64,000 nucleotides of DNA from Berberis thunbergii (GCA_003290165.1 QNQO01000505.1:248001-312000), one strand, 5' to 3'. Counted from the first letter of the stretch, positions 11,880 to 23,700 are shown. A program made the numbers and translations. The notes: generated by a model from the letters alone, not told the origin.

Positions 11880-13230
11880 ACTAACCATTTGGGCCCTCTT
11901 GTTAGCAGAACCTTAAACATTCAGATTAGATGCTAAGTAGCATTTATATTTCAAAATCATTAATTGGTTGAGTATTTCTACATTATATCAATTAAGGTGT
12001 TTGTGGACATCCTACCAAATTTTTGAAATACACAACAAAAACCCATAATTTTTATTCAAACCATTCAATCTTAATTCACTTATGGGGAACCAAATTGGCT
12101 ACGAGTAAATAAGTTGTAAAATCTTATGTAAGTCATTAAAGTTTATTAGCATCTATAATCATGAGAGTATTACCATGATGCTAACTACCTAATTGATTAT
12201 TCACAATTATGATCTGGATTAGTATGCTGAATTTCAAACCATAAAATAATGTGATCATACAATGTAGGTAACTTGGCACACATAATATAACCAATAAAGA
12301 AAACATAATAGGTCATTACCAAGAAATATTTAATTTTTCCAAAAAGGAAAGATATTAGGAAAAAAAATCAAGGAAACAATACATTGAATTTTCTAAGATC
12401 ATGGCAATTTGCAGAATTAAAAATCAATTTTCAGTAAATAGTTATAACTATAAACTTCATTTCCTAAAACCGCAAAAACATGTAAGTTGAAACTACCTGA
12501 AACGCTGGGAAAACAACCTAACGAATGTTTGGGTAAGTTGTTTTCTCGTTGAGCCATTTTTAAATATTTTACTAAATTTTTTAAAATTCTGATGAAATCA
12601 AAATCTTATTGCTCAACTGAAAAAAAACAATTTTATAAGCCTTTTTATAAGCCATAATATTAAAATAAAATAGATTTCTCCTACTAATTAAATGAAGTTA
12701 AACAAAACATGAGATATATAAATTATCTAAGTTAGCTGCATCATCATATATGTTTAAGTCATAATGATCAGAGAATTGCGGGTGGGGGGTGTTTGGGCCA
12801 AGAAAATAAATTTTCGGATTTGGGTCAAAAATATTTATGAACCCCTATGGACCATGGCTTATACAATCTAAAGCCCTTGGATCTAGTTCAATTTGGGCTT
12901 TTTTATTCACATTTCAAAACCTCACTAGGCTTGATGTCATGGAACTAGTGGTCGTAGGTTTTTAAATTGTGGATGAGGAAGTTATTTTGTATTTTACTAC
13001 CTTTAGATCTATAAATAGAACCCAAACACCATTTGTATAATTCATATTGACACATCTCAACAAAATTTCATTTCTTTTTACCAAGAACAAATCGGAAACA
13101 ATTTATTTATTTTATTTTTCAATTATTTTTTATTTTTGTCATTTATAATTGCCCAATTTAATTTGAAGGTTTGCATTTACTTTCTTTTATTATTTCCGCA
13201 CTTTACTTACTTTTTATTTTGTTATTTGTT
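11880..13230. other. AT-rich intergenic stretch, no gene recognised
   Basis: No protein similarity was recognised. The part 12770-13230 looks LTR-like: GGTGTTTGGGCC at the start, a TATAAATAGAACCC box at about 13011 and a T-rich leader ending TTTTGCAG. No matching partner was found in the window, so it is left unclassified. Confidence 0.3.
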
Positions 13231-13237
13231 TTGCAGA

Positions 13238-13419
13238 AATTCTAAATGGCCTGGGTTTCCAGCCTGGGGAGGGGGGGGGGGGGGGGGGGGCGAAGTTACA
13301 CTATTGCCCCTCCCTCTTTAACAACCTTTTGAAAAAATGTTTAAAAAGGAGGGGGCAAAAGTGTAAATTCACCCCCTCCCAAGCACCAACCTCGCTGGTT
13401 TCCCAGACCAGCTAGAATT
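13238..13419. repeat. Foldback MITE-like element
   Basis: Left arm AATTCTAAATGGCCTGGGTT and right arm (reverse complement TAATTCTAGCTGGTCTGGGA) pair over about 80 bp. Inner matches are TTACACTATTGCCCCTCC on the left and TTACACTTTTGCCCCCTCC on the right. The centre is a short AT-rich loop around 13325. A run of 20 G (13271-13290) sits in the left arm and is much shorter on the right. No coding capacity. The TSD is uncertain, possibly TAA/TTA. Confidence 0.65.
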
Positions 13420-13785
13420 ACTCTTTGTTTTGATTATGTTCTTTTCCTTCAAGTTTCAAGCATTATGAAATGCACATTAAAAAATCATCTTATTTAAGGC
13501 ATTAGAACTCATTGTCTAGTTCCTCGAGAAGTCAGATACCTATTGGAATTTTGTTTACACAAATTCTTGGCACACACTAATATTTTTGGAACAATAATAA
13601 TAATAATTCTTCCAAACAAGGTGAGAGGATACGAGTGGTCTCAGACTCAGTTGTTTTTTTTGACAAAGTATGGTCAAATGACAAAGCACATAACAATGTG
13701 ATTACAGAAAAGTGGTCAACATGTTAGAAGATGAGAAAGCAAAACATCTCAAGACAACGAAAACTGATGAAATAAAAGCCCAAAC

Positions 13786-13812
13786 AAATAAATAAATAAA
13801 TAAATAAATAAA
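13786..13812 (+). repeat. (AAAT)n microsatellite
   Basis: Six to seven consecutive AAAT units. Confidence 0.9.
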
Positions 13813-13912
13813 AGCTTAACAAAAAATAGGAAAACCAGAATAATTGAAGTTACCAAATTATTAGTTCATCCCATACACCCTAGAATTACCTAAATACATC
13901 CATAATAGTTAT

Positions 13913-14416
13913 TGATGGGTCCAAATCTGTTCTCCTCGAGATATGACCTGTAAAACAAGGTTAGATTGCCAACAACCACTTTGTTGGTGGCTGAAAACAC
14001 TCTGATGCTTTAGTCAGCGAATTGAGGTAGAAGATGAACTTGGTAGAGTATAGTTGTAGGATTTTTCATACCTACTTGCTTTTCTCTCTCATTTACCTTA
14101 TATAATAAGAGTAGTTAACTTTATACGTAACTTAAGCATGCATGGTGTAATGAAGGAGGATATTTTTTATAACAGACTCCTCATTTATTAAAATGCATCC
14201 TTGGGGGAGAGATTCCTGCCTGAACTTGTCTCCTTCATAGCGTCTCTGTCCTTTTGGGAGAAATTCATTAGCCCTGAGGTCTTGGCCTTTAACCTGGGTC
14301 ATGGTCCATTACTAATGCTCTTTTGGGCTTTAGTGATCAGATATGTTAATTGTCCCTAATGAGAGATGATTTGTGCCACGTGTTCGACCATGATAAAATG
14401 GTTGTTTGATGTATCA
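13913..14416 (-). repeat. Left (3') LTR of the gypsy element
   Basis: Starts TGATGGGTCCAAATCTGTTC and ends TTTGATGTATCA. Matches the right LTR along its length (GGTTAGATTGCCAA, CTTAAGCATGCATGG, GGGGGAGAGATTCC, TTAATTGTCCCTAATGAGAG). Confidence 0.8.
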
Positions 14417-14660
14417 TTAGTTGATTACCCTAGTTAGTGGACGCTTGCATGACCACTAGTTGTCCGGCGGTGGGTTATCGAGGTTCATCATCACTGCTAT
14501 GTACAACATTAAATGTCATTAAAAGTTGTCGACTCAATGGGCACGATTTAATTGTTACTCCAATACACCGCTAATCAGCTTGTTTTGGCATGATTTTAGG
14601 GTTTCGTGCAGCTATCATTTTCTACATGATCTCCCATTAGTTGTCTTTCACTGTATAATC

Positions 14661-14670
14661 CTATATAAGG
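14661..14670 (+). promoter_or_regulatory. TATA box for the antisense gene
   Basis: CTATATAAGG lies about 100 bp upstream of the ATG at 14767 and outside the LTR, on the strand opposite to gag-pol. It would give the antisense gene its own promoter. Confidence 0.5.
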
Positions 14671-14766
14671 GCGTAGAGATGTGTGTTATCTTCTTTATGC
14701 CTTACTTCATTTGCGAAGCTTGTTTGTTCATTTTCCTCTTACTTTTAAGTTAACAAACTTTTCACC

Positions 14767-17190
14767 ATGAATCCCAAGAGAGCTCTTAGTGTCGACCAAG
14801 TGACCACCTGTGGAGAGTTCTTCGATTCGATTCTAACAACCCAAACCGCCTAGGATGACCTCCGTCATGCGTATTCTCATTCGTCCGACTAGCATCATGT
14901 GTTGCTAGGAGATGGTGATAGCCCTATCTAGCCAAAGGCTGGTTACATACCCATGTATCTCGGATGTTCAAGGTAGGTCTTTGTTTCTCATTCTAGATAT
15001 CATATGGTTGTATCTGGACTTGATCAGTATTCTTCCTGCTTAGTTGGGTCCCAATGGTTGGAGGATCTTGGTTGGTACCTTGGTCATGGCTCTGCAGGTC
15101 GGGATACATCTGAACGAGAATGCGCTACATTCTTTGCTGACGTTGAAGTTCAACAAAAATGTTGTCTGCTATCTGATCTTGCCTACTTGTCCGAGCAAGA
15201 TGAAATATGATTTCAAGTCCTTGCAAAAGATATGTTTCCATGCTTCCATGGAGTCTAGGTACTTCAACATTTGCGGTAGACCCATTCTCAAGTTGTTTAG
15301 GACCATTTGGGACTTGAACAACTTGCAACTAGCTGCAGAAGAGCAATCGATGAAGGATTGATTCATTTCCCTTCATTGGATACCACTTGAAGATGTGCTC
15401 GAGTTGGAGACTGTTGACCAGAGTGGCCTTTATGGCCTTAGTGCTCAAGAACTATCATCGATTGTTTATGCACGTGACTTTGGTGTCACAGTTGCTAAAG
15501 CTATTCCTTCTGCTGGCGTTGATGGTCTGAGTGTAGATCTTACAATTCTGCAAAGATCCTTCTATTCTCCCAAGATCAGGGAGTAAGGACTTTGGTTCTT
15601 TAAGGAAGAACCATGTGTATGACTCCCATCTTACTGGCCAGGAAGATATAGAGATGCAACAAGGTTTGGAGAAGAGTCAGGAGGATGTTTCTCATTTCCG
15701 TACTCCACTTGTTGATGTAGAGAAGGAACTCCTTCCATGCTGGTGTGACCGACGACAACAAGATGTCAGATGAGGATGTCCGTATCTTTTCAAACAAGGT
15801 AACACAACTTACGCTAAAGAAGTCTGAAAACCCAAATGCGGTCCTATCTTTGGACGACTTCGAGTATGATTCGTCTTTTGATGAGGTTATTGTTGATCAA
15901 GGTCAGAACTCAAAGTCTTCTCCTCCTCCTCCTTCTGTTGACCCAAGTATGAAGCAATTGCATGACTCACCTCATTTTCATCCAGTATTATTCCTTCTGC
16001 TGACAAGAAGGGGAAGGTCGGCATGTCCATCATCTTCGAATTCCCAATCACCGCTGAGGTGACAAAGCATGGATCATCTATCATCTCTAACCATTTTGTG
16101 CTCCATCCAAAAAGTCAGCTGGAAGGGGCCCATCCCAAGGGTTGTCCATATCAGGACGAATGGTGGGTTTTCATGGCATTTGGAGATTGAGGTGAGTGCA
16201 TGCAATCATATCAAGGCATGGCATCAGTGGTTGATGAATCAAGCTCCTATGCCTATTTATGTTGTTGGAAAACACTTTGACAAAGATGTGAAACATATAA
16301 TGGAGGTAAATATTTCAACTTTTCTACTTCTTCCCTTATTTTTTATTTTTTATTTTTTACTTTTTTTCTTTGCTTTGAACAAGGGATGTCCCACCTCAGT
16401 TATGGTAGGATTATGGAGTTCGAGTATTAGGCTGTCCGTGAAGAGGTGTATGCCTTGGAGAAAAAGTACGTGCAGCAGTGACTATAACTTTCTAATGCTC
16501 TTTCTCAGGTAGATAAGTTGAAGGAGAATGTTGTTTATCAAGAAGACATAGTTAATGCTTATCAAGATAAGCTTAAAGAAGTAGAGGACGTCAGGGATAA
16601 GTTTGTTGCTGAAGTGACATCTACCGAGATGGAGATGGACCTTCTTCATGAGAAAGTTATGGAGCTGTAGTCGTCGTTGTCTGCCTCGGAGAGTAAGTTG
16701 ATTGTCACTAAGGAAGCTCGTGATATGGCAATGATTATGGAAGATTCTTGGTTTTCTCTTTGCTTGGCCGCTGAGAGGCAAGTAGATCATATGATTGCGG
16801 AAGTCACTTTTGTGAAGGAGTAGTTGGCTGTGGAGATAAGCCTTAAAGAGTAGGCATCTCAGAAGTTTGTTGGAATTTAAGAGGAGTTTGCTCAAACCAA
16901 ACATGAATTGTCTGTACTGGCAAAGCAGTAGAAGGCTAATGCAACTGAAATGGAGTTCAGTAAGGTTGTTTCTTGCAGAATTGAACTCCTTTATTATAAG
17001 GAAGGGGAAGCGGGTTGGGACCTTAGCAAGTACTGTGCAATAGTTGACCATGTTTTTTTAAGAGGTTTTCACTCCTTTCGCGGACAATGAAGATCATGCT
17101 TCACTTCCTCCAACTGAACCTGCCGGCAACGATAATGTTTCCCTATTTCCAACTATTTTCGACCTAGTTGCTTCTGATGTAACCAAATAA
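14767..17190 (+). pseudogene. Antisense gene of the gypsy element (Transposase_28-like)
   Basis: The plus strand from ATG at 14767 reads MNPKRALSVDQVTTCGEFFD, then pieces such as PKAGYIPMYL, LVMALQVGIHLNENALHSLL, MKYDFKSLQKICFHASMESR, FNICGRPILKLFRTIWDLNN and SAQELSSIVYARDFGVTVAK. This resembles the 'putative gypsy type transposon' family (PF04195), usually found as an extra gene in Tat-type elements and of unknown function. Its C-terminal part (16505-17000) is a heptad-rich coiled coil (DKLKEVEDVRDKFVAE, KLIVTKEARDMAM). The gene is broken by TAG stops and frameshifts. A GT-rich to CAG stretch near 16303-16400 looks like an intron. Confidence 0.65.
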
Positions 17191-17376
17191 TTTTTTATTA
17201 AAAAGTTTTGTTTTTTGGCTCAACTGTACGTATTTGTCTCTTTGTGTGTTGTCTGCCCCTTTCATTATATCCGTAGAGTAGTTTCTAGGACGACTTCATT
17301 GAGTGTTTGTGATGTGATAGTAGTCTGAGCTAATGTATTAAGCCTGGCTACATAGATACGCGGCGTAACCTAACTT

Positions 17377-17555
17377 GGTAGTTCAGACTTAGAAAATATA
17401 ATAAGTGCAGCTTGACATTGAGGTTCGAACTTCGCAGATACACTTAATAGTCTAAATTGGTAGTTTAGACTTGGAAGATATAATAAACGTAGCCTGACTT
17501 TGAGGTATGGTCTTCGTAGATACACTTCATAGTCTAAATTGGTAGTTTAGACCAA
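17377..17555 (+). repeat. 82-bp tandem repeat, about 2.2 units
   Basis: GGTAGTTCAGACTTAGAAAA at 17377 recurs as GGTAGTTTAGACTTGGAAGA at 17459 and GGTAGTTTAGACC at 17541, with TAGTCTAAATT before the second and third. The period is 82 bp. It lies just past the antisense gene in the 3' region of the gypsy element. Confidence 0.8.
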
Positions 17556-18161
17556 GGATTGTAATTTCGTTTTTCGAGTTCATTTCGGTGTCCTGATTTT
17601 AAGAAATATTTCGGTGTGTAAAGAAAAAACGTAAAAATTTTGAGGATACATAAAATATATATAATGAATTTCGAGTGTATATGGAATAATCTGTGGAAAA
17701 AAAAGATGCAAGTAAATAAATCTATTAAACAAATTAAATGAAGCCAAAATACCAAGAAATGAAACAAACATGAAATCAACATATAATTTGAAAATCATGG
17801 GGTGGTTTCAAAAATCAATATATAAGTAGAAGAAATGATAATTATAAAATTAAGAGGATTGTTTAAAAAATCAATAAATAATTAGAAGAATTGATAATAC
17901 GAAAAACCCCAAAATTTACAAAAAACCCCGAAAATTTTCGAAAAACCCTCAAAATATGGAATTTTTGTATTTTTATGAAAAATTAAATTTATAAAAAAAT
18001 TCTGAAATTAACATAAAAACCTCGAAATTTTTAAAAAAAAACTAAAAAGGTACATTTTTCTTTAGCCCTTTTTATTTTAGAAATTTCCAAATATCTGAAA
18101 TACACTTCGAAATTTCCAAATATCTGAAAAAACCCTAAAAAAATTCTGAAACGTAAAGGCG

Positions 18162-18320
18162 GACTTGGTGGTCTTGACAAGTTGTATACACTTTATTGTC
18201 CGTCTTAGTGATCGCACAAGAAGATTTTTTTATGTAAATATCTTATCTGACTTGGTTGTCCTGACTAGCTGAATACACTTCGTTGTCCGACTTGTTGATC
18301 AGACAAGAAGGTTTTTGAAT
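18162..18320 (+). repeat. 85-bp minisatellite, left part
   Basis: GACTTGGTGGTCTTGACAAG at 18162 recurs at 18249 as GACTTGGTTGTCCTGACTAG, each followed by ATACACTT and TTGTCCG(T/A)CTT. Each unit contains a weaker internal half-repeat of about 43 bp. The array is interrupted by the element at 18326 and resumes at 21841. Confidence 0.85.
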
Positions 18321-18466
18321 TTAATTGTAACACCCCTAAATTTCATAAAGATAATTTATTTTATTTTTAATTAAATAAAATAGGGTTACATTTAATTGAA
18401 TGTGAATTTCGAAAGTTTAGGGTTTATTTGGTGAGTTTAGAAGGTGGGTACTCTCAGAAGTTCAGT

Positions 18467-18495
18467 GGGGGCAAATAGCCACCCACCCTATAAAG
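18467..18495 (+). promoter_or_regulatory. LTR promoter: conserved motif plus TATA box
   Basis: The 22-nt motif with core ATAGCCACCCACCC (18467-18488) runs straight into TATAAAG (18489-18495), and a CT-rich leader follows. The same arrangement occurs at 3783-3754 on the other strand. Confidence 0.55.
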
Positions 18496-18560
18496 AGAAA
18501 ACCCTATTTTCTTTTCTTTCTCCTTCCTTTTTCTTTTCCTCCTTTACTTTTTCTTCTTCG

Positions 18561-18960
18561 ATGGCGGGTGAGACGAAACTGGTGAGAGGGGCTGCGATCT
18601 GCGAGTGCGAGACCTTTCGAACCAGAGAGGCGAAATCAGAGATGGAGAATGGAAAGAAGAAATCAAGCGATGAATAGTCACCGAGTTCTGAGATCTCAAA
18701 CTCGAATGAGTTTCTGCAAATCAGTCCACACAGCAGATGATTGACGAGCGATCAGTTCGATCTCCTACACGAGATGATCCTCACGAAGCATGAAGACCTG
18801 TCGATTCGTACAAAGAGACCTTCACTTGTCTCGGACAGACCTTCAAAGAGGTGAATCTTCTCCGTGAAGAGAACCTGAAACTCCGAGCGGAGAATCTCGA
18901 TCTGTCCACGCTCGTCGCTGCCAAGGAAAAGGAGTTCATGTCGTCAGTCACCGAAGATGA
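18561..18960 (+). pseudogene. Coiled-coil gene fragment inside the LTR-like element
   Basis: An ATG at 18561 opens a short Lys/Glu-rich frame. From about 18800, in a second frame, the sequence reads EVNLLREENLKLRAENLDLS and TLVAAKEKEF, a clear heptad repeat. This pattern resembles the N-terminal coil of plant tandem CCCH zinc-finger proteins (C3H14/15 type), but no zinc finger is present and the match is weak. Stops lie between the two frames, so the piece is not one intact gene. It is in the sense direction relative to the upstream TATA box. Confidence 0.4.
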
Positions 18961-19299
18961 GCTTTGCGAGGCTCCACCTTGTGCTGAAGCAGATTTCTTG
19001 ATGTTGCATTTGGGGATTTTGGCTTTGATAAGATATCAGATACATATCTGTGCATTTCAAAAACAGAGTGGCTTTCTTTTATGGTTGGTTTAGGGTTGCT
19101 CCAAACGTTTTCGGCTGGTCTTTGTTTGCAAAAACAAACGTGTAGGGTTGTTGCTATTTGGGGAGTTTTTGGGAACTCGCAGGGGACGTCGCAATTTGTG
19201 GTAGGGAAAGGACGTTGCACTCGCAGGGGACATTTGTGGCAGTTTGGTGTTTTGCTTTGTGTTTGGTGGATTTGCTTGTTTTGATTGCTGCCTTTGTCA

Positions 19300-19515
19300 G
19301 AGAGATGGTGAAGCATGAACTCAAGAAGTGTCTTGAGGAAGCACAAGGCTGTATGTGATCTAATTCTGGATCCAAGTTGACACTCGTAATTGACGGAAAC
19401 TGTTTGATTTATGCATTGGATCCAACTTTACGACAAGATCTGCTTGAACTTAGTTTGAATTGCAATTCGGTAGTTTGTTGTCGAGTTTCTCCACTACAGC
19501 AATCACAGGCGGCAG
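19300..19515 (+). pseudogene. ALA3-like phospholipid flippase fragment
   Basis: The plus strand reads VKHELKKCLEEAQGCM, one TGA stop, then [20 protein letters not shown] and [19 protein letters not shown]. This is the cytosolic P-domain part of plant P4-ATPases of the ALA3 type (motif VIDG..L.YALD then [11 protein letters not shown]), which move aminophospholipids across Golgi and plasma membranes. A full protein is about 1,200 residues; only about 70 are here. It lies inside an LTR-like element, downstream of and in line with its promoter, so it was probably captured. Confidence 0.8.
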
Positions 19516-21840
19516 GATGATGGGACGATAGCGTTGGCTGCGCAATCCCTTGCGATTTGCAATTTCTGTGAGTTTTTTTCATTCTTTCTCTTTTACTGTG
19601 AGTTTTCTTATTCTCTGTATTTTTGCAAATCATTGTTTCTTGACTGAATTAGTGATTGTATTTGTGAGGATTTGATGATGGGGTTTGTGAGTTTTGTTGC
19701 GAGGATGTGTGGTTATGATTTGGATTTTGGTTTGGCGGTGTGATGACCGGTATTTGTGTGTCCTTAATGATTTTGGATTGGATTCTTAGGCTTGTTATAT
19801 TGCTTGATTTAAATTCCATTTCAAAGGTTTTGGGTGTAAGGGAGTTGAATAAAACATATCTAATTGGATCATCATAAGAAATATATATTAAGAACTTAGA
19901 TATTAGTTTTGTGTGTTCAACATGGTGAACGACAAGTGAGGTGGATCGAGTCTTAACATATGCAAAGGTAGAAAATCAGATCACATAATTAAAAATATTC
20001 CATGTTAGTGGTGAAAATGATCCTTATTCAAGTTATTGAGGGAGTTATGGGGTTGTTTGATTTATGTGATGGCAATATGTGTGGAAGTAACCCATTTGAA
20101 GTTGTATTAGGGAGAGAAAGAGGTTGATGATAGGAAACATTGAAGGATTAAATTGAATCCATACTGTTGTGAAGAATTTTCTTGTTAACATTGGAAGAGA
20201 GATTATCTTAGGGCTGGTACTTTTTAATTGGTGTATACTGTATGAATATTGCTTGTATGGAAATGACGGGTTTCATTTCAGGTAATTCAATTGTGAGATT
20301 TTAGGCATGTTTGAGAATGAGGTTGCCTTATTTGTGGTGTTTTGTGCTGCAAACGCTTGATCTCCAATATTTTTGATCAGTTTGATGTGTGAGATTTTCC
20401 TAACTTGCTGGGTTCATGTTTGGGGTCACCCATGTTTACCATTTTATTGATTGGGTGTGACTTTGTTTGGTTGGTGTTTGAATGGTTGATGAATATTAAT
20501 GCATTGTGATAAATTTGGATATTTGTATGCATATTGACTTGTTTAAGCATTATGAAGATTTTGGATATTTTAATCAAAGAGTGGCTTGATTGCCATATTG
20601 TTACATAGCATGATTAATGAATATGCTATGTTTTCCCCAAAAATGTGGGTGAATAGATTGTGAATAAATTCATGTATGACAAAATGTCATTGTGGAAGAA
20701 TTCTGAATTATGAAAAATAAATGATATTGGTAAGCCTTGATTTCTGAAAATATAAACCACTTGGGCTTGTATCACTTAGAACTACGACATCTCTTTTGTT
20801 TATGATTTTCCCTTTCTTACTAGAGAAACTAAATGACCAGTGGGTCGTCTTGCGGAGTTGGGGCACCCATTTCTTACTAGAGAAACTAAAATAACCTTCG
20901 GGTTAGTCTTGCGGAAATGTGGTGAGTTTGTATGCCTAAAATAGGCTTTGATATTTATCCGTCAAAAATGTGACGTGAGTTTATGCGCATTGATAACCCA
21001 AGGGTGGCTTTTGGTACTCATATAGTTAGGGGTATCCGCGATGCATGCTTGTATGTGATGTCCCCACTTGGGCATGGATGACGGAGTAGTCCTTCTTTAT
21101 ATGAGAGAGGCATCCGGGCATGTATGTTCGGCACGGAGGTGGTGCGAATGTGGTATCGTCTAAGTGATCAATCCGTTAAAAAGATGAACCTAATTCAAAT
21201 AAAAAGAATAAATGACGTTGCATGGTTTCTAATTCCTTTTATGCAGGATGGCAAGTCCACTAATATTTCTGCAGGTCCGACTTGCCATAGTCAACTCCTA
21301 TAGGGTAAGTACAGGTAAATGCATATTTACATATTAGGATGATGATATGATTGCCTCGTTGAGGAACTAAATTCTTGAAACTGTGTTTTATTGCATCACA
21401 CCTTTGCCTCGTTGAGGAACTACCTATTGGTGTGATGGTTTGTTGTTTGTGTTTAGCTTGATGTTTATCACGTGCGATTTTATTGATTTTTGGGATGAAG
21501 ATTTCTCACACCAGCTTTATTGCTGACCCAAGTGAGCTTTAGCTTCTTGGGTACATTCTTTTGGGAATGTAGCCGATTAGCTTTTCAGGTTCAGAGACTT
21601 TTGAGCAGTGATACGGGAGTTCCGCTAGTGGGGCTAGCGACGTCAGTTTTTCCTGGTTAGAGTTTTGTTAAAAATTTTAGTTTGTTCTATTTTCTAAACT
21701 ATGTTTTAGTCGTTGCTGCTAAATGTTTCTGTCGTTATTGAATTTCACGTCCCGAGTTTTGGGGGAAACGGATAATCCTACATGGATTTTAGGATTTCGT
21801 TTTCTTCGAAAATCGGAGCGTGACATTAATCATCCAGTTT

Positions 21841-22045
21841 GACTTGGTGGTTTTACTAGCTGTATACACTTCGTTGTCCGTCTTGGTGATCTGACAAGAA
21901 ATTTTTTTAAGTAAATTCTAGTCTAACTTGGTTGTCCTGACTAGCTAAATACACTTTGTTTCCAACTTATTGATCAGACAAAAGATTTTTTACTTTAAAT
22001 ATCTAGTCTGGCTTGGATGTCCTAACTAGTTGAAATTACTGGAAT
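21841..22045 (+). repeat. 85-bp minisatellite, right part
   Basis: Units begin at 21841 (GACTTGGTGGTTTTACTAGC), 21925 (AACTTGGTTGTCCTGACTAG) and 22010 (GGCTTGGATGTCCTAACTAG), giving periods of 84-85 bp. It continues the array at 18162-18320 across the TTAAT insertion. Confidence 0.85.
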
Positions 22046-22076
22046 GAGAGACAGAAACTTGCTAGAATGTGATAGT

Positions 22077-23100
22077 TTATTGATAATAACTTTTTAAGTG
22101 GTCTACATTCCATGGCCTCTTGAGTTGTTCTCCGTTTAAATTTTCTAACCAATATGTTCCTGGTCTATTGATTTTAACCACTTTGTATGGCCCTTCCAAT
22201 TTGGGTTGAACTTCCCAGCACCTGGTTCTTTCGTATTTAGCTGGATCTTTCTGAGTACCCAATCACCAATTTTGAATGAACGGGGTTTGACTTTCTCATT
22301 GTAATAGTTGGCCATTATTTATTGTAACTGTCATTTTGATTGAAGCTTTGTCCCTTTTTTCTTTGAAAATATCTAGTCCGACGAGCAATGCTTCATCAAC
22401 TGTTCAGCTCTGAAGGTGGGCATGCCAATTTCAACTGGTACCATTGCCTTGGACAATAAGTTAGGGAAAATAATATTTTTCTGGTTGGAGTGCTTTTTGT
22501 TGTCCTATAGGATCAGAAAATGCATGGCAGTTCAGATACTCATAATCCTTTTGCTACTGCTAGTTTTTTCTTGATGACCTCAAGGATTGTTCGGTTGGTA
22601 ACTTATGCTTGTTCGTTTGTTTGCGGAGTGATTGATGCTCAGGTTCTCACATAGCTTCTTGACCTTTTTGCCTTCAAATTGGGTTCTATTGTCAGTCACA
22701 ATGGTTATGGGGATTCCGAATCTACATATTATTGTTTTTCACAAGAAGTTTTCAATTTGAGCTTCTTTTATTTTCACCAGTGGTTCTACTTCTACCCATT
22801 TGGTGAAGTAGTCCACTGCTACAAACAGGTACTTCTTCCTATCGGAGAATAGAAGTGGACCTACAATATCCATTCCTCATTGTGCAAATGGCGACAGACT
22901 ACTCATCTGGATCACACAACCGGACAAGTTTGTTGGCATCATTTTGCTTTGTTGACCAATAATATCCTATTGTTAGGGTTTTGTGAGCTTTTTTTCTACC
23001 AAGATTCTTGCATATGCCGAAATGAATTTTTTGAATAACGTCGTCAGTGTCCCGGGTGATAGGCATCTTAGAACCGATCTTGTGGTAGATCTCCTATCAG
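22077..23100 (-). pseudogene. Gypsy integrase
   Basis: Minus strand: GMDIVGPLLF, then DRKKYLFVAVDYFTKWVEVE (first catalytic Asp kept), FGIPITIVTDNRTQFEGKKV (second Asp kept), and the C-terminal GPYKVVKINRPGTYWLENLN ending PWNVDHLKSYYQ and a stop at 22077. This is the rve core and C-terminal region of plant gypsy integrase, which inserts the cDNA into host DNA. Stops (for example before GMDIVGP) and a scrambled middle section make it non-functional. Confidence 0.85.
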
Positions 23101-23129
23101 CGTGTATCATGCTGCTCCGTTTAGCTGCT

Positions 23130-23700
23130 TATGGGCTTCATTCTTGTCTGTTGGTAGAGTTATGTTTTGTATGTAAGCCATAATTGGAGTCATCAAATTG
23201 TGCTCCTAATGTGTTGCACATACTTCTTTGTGCATCATTCTCAAATATAGAGCTTTCTTGTACTATGATAAGGGGACTGATGACTTCTTTTGTGTGTGAT
23301 GCTTCCTTTGCCAAGTTGTCTGTTTTGTGATTGTGTACCCTTGCACAACGTCGAACGATGATTGCATCTTTTACTAGGAATTCTCCGTTGAACTGGTTGA
23401 CCACCAATTTAGAGACAGTGAAGACATTGATGTCTTTTACTCTGAGATGTTTAGCTATGAGCGCATCATATTCAGTTTCGATGCTGGAAGCGTTGAAACT
23501 AAATTTGATGGCCTTTTCCAAAGTCATCCCATCTGAGGCATAGAGATAATTCCAGCTCCACTTCCCTTCTTGCAAGATGCTCCATCACAACGCATGATCC
23601 ATTCATGAGGGTGGGATTCAACAGTTTCTTGCTCCTTGTTCGGCTAATACTTGCTACCGCATGTGAACTCGGTAATGAAGTCCGCCAGTGCCTGAGCTTA
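23130..23700 (-). pseudogene. Gypsy RNase H (extra archaeal-type domain)
   Basis: Minus strand: HEWIMRCDGASCKKG, in another frame KAIKFSFNASSIETEYDALI, then INVFTVSKLVVNQFNGEF and HKTDNLAKEAS. These match the second RNase H domain of Tat-type gypsy elements (WxLxxDGASN...ALIAGL...SQLVVNQ...ADxLAKLAS). Its presence next to integrase supports the Tat assignment. Confidence 0.8.

Larger units (their letters stand above)
18326..21825 (+). mobile_element. 3.5-kb LTR-like insertion with host gene pieces, TSD TTAAT
   Basis: Starts TGTAACACCCC at 18326 and ends GGAGCGTGACA at 21825, with TTAAT on both sides (18321-18325, 21826-21830). The ends form the imperfect TGT(A/C)AC(A/G)C inverted terminus of plant gypsy LTRs. 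There is no gag-pol. A motif plus TATA box at 18467-18495 matches the solo LTR at 1385-3859. Downstream of this promoter, in the same direction, lie a coiled-coil fragment (18561-18960) and an ALA3-like flippase fragment (19300-19515). It is either a solo LTR that acquired host exons or a non-autonomous retroelement. The remaining 19560-21825 holds no gene I recognise. Confidence 0.8.
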
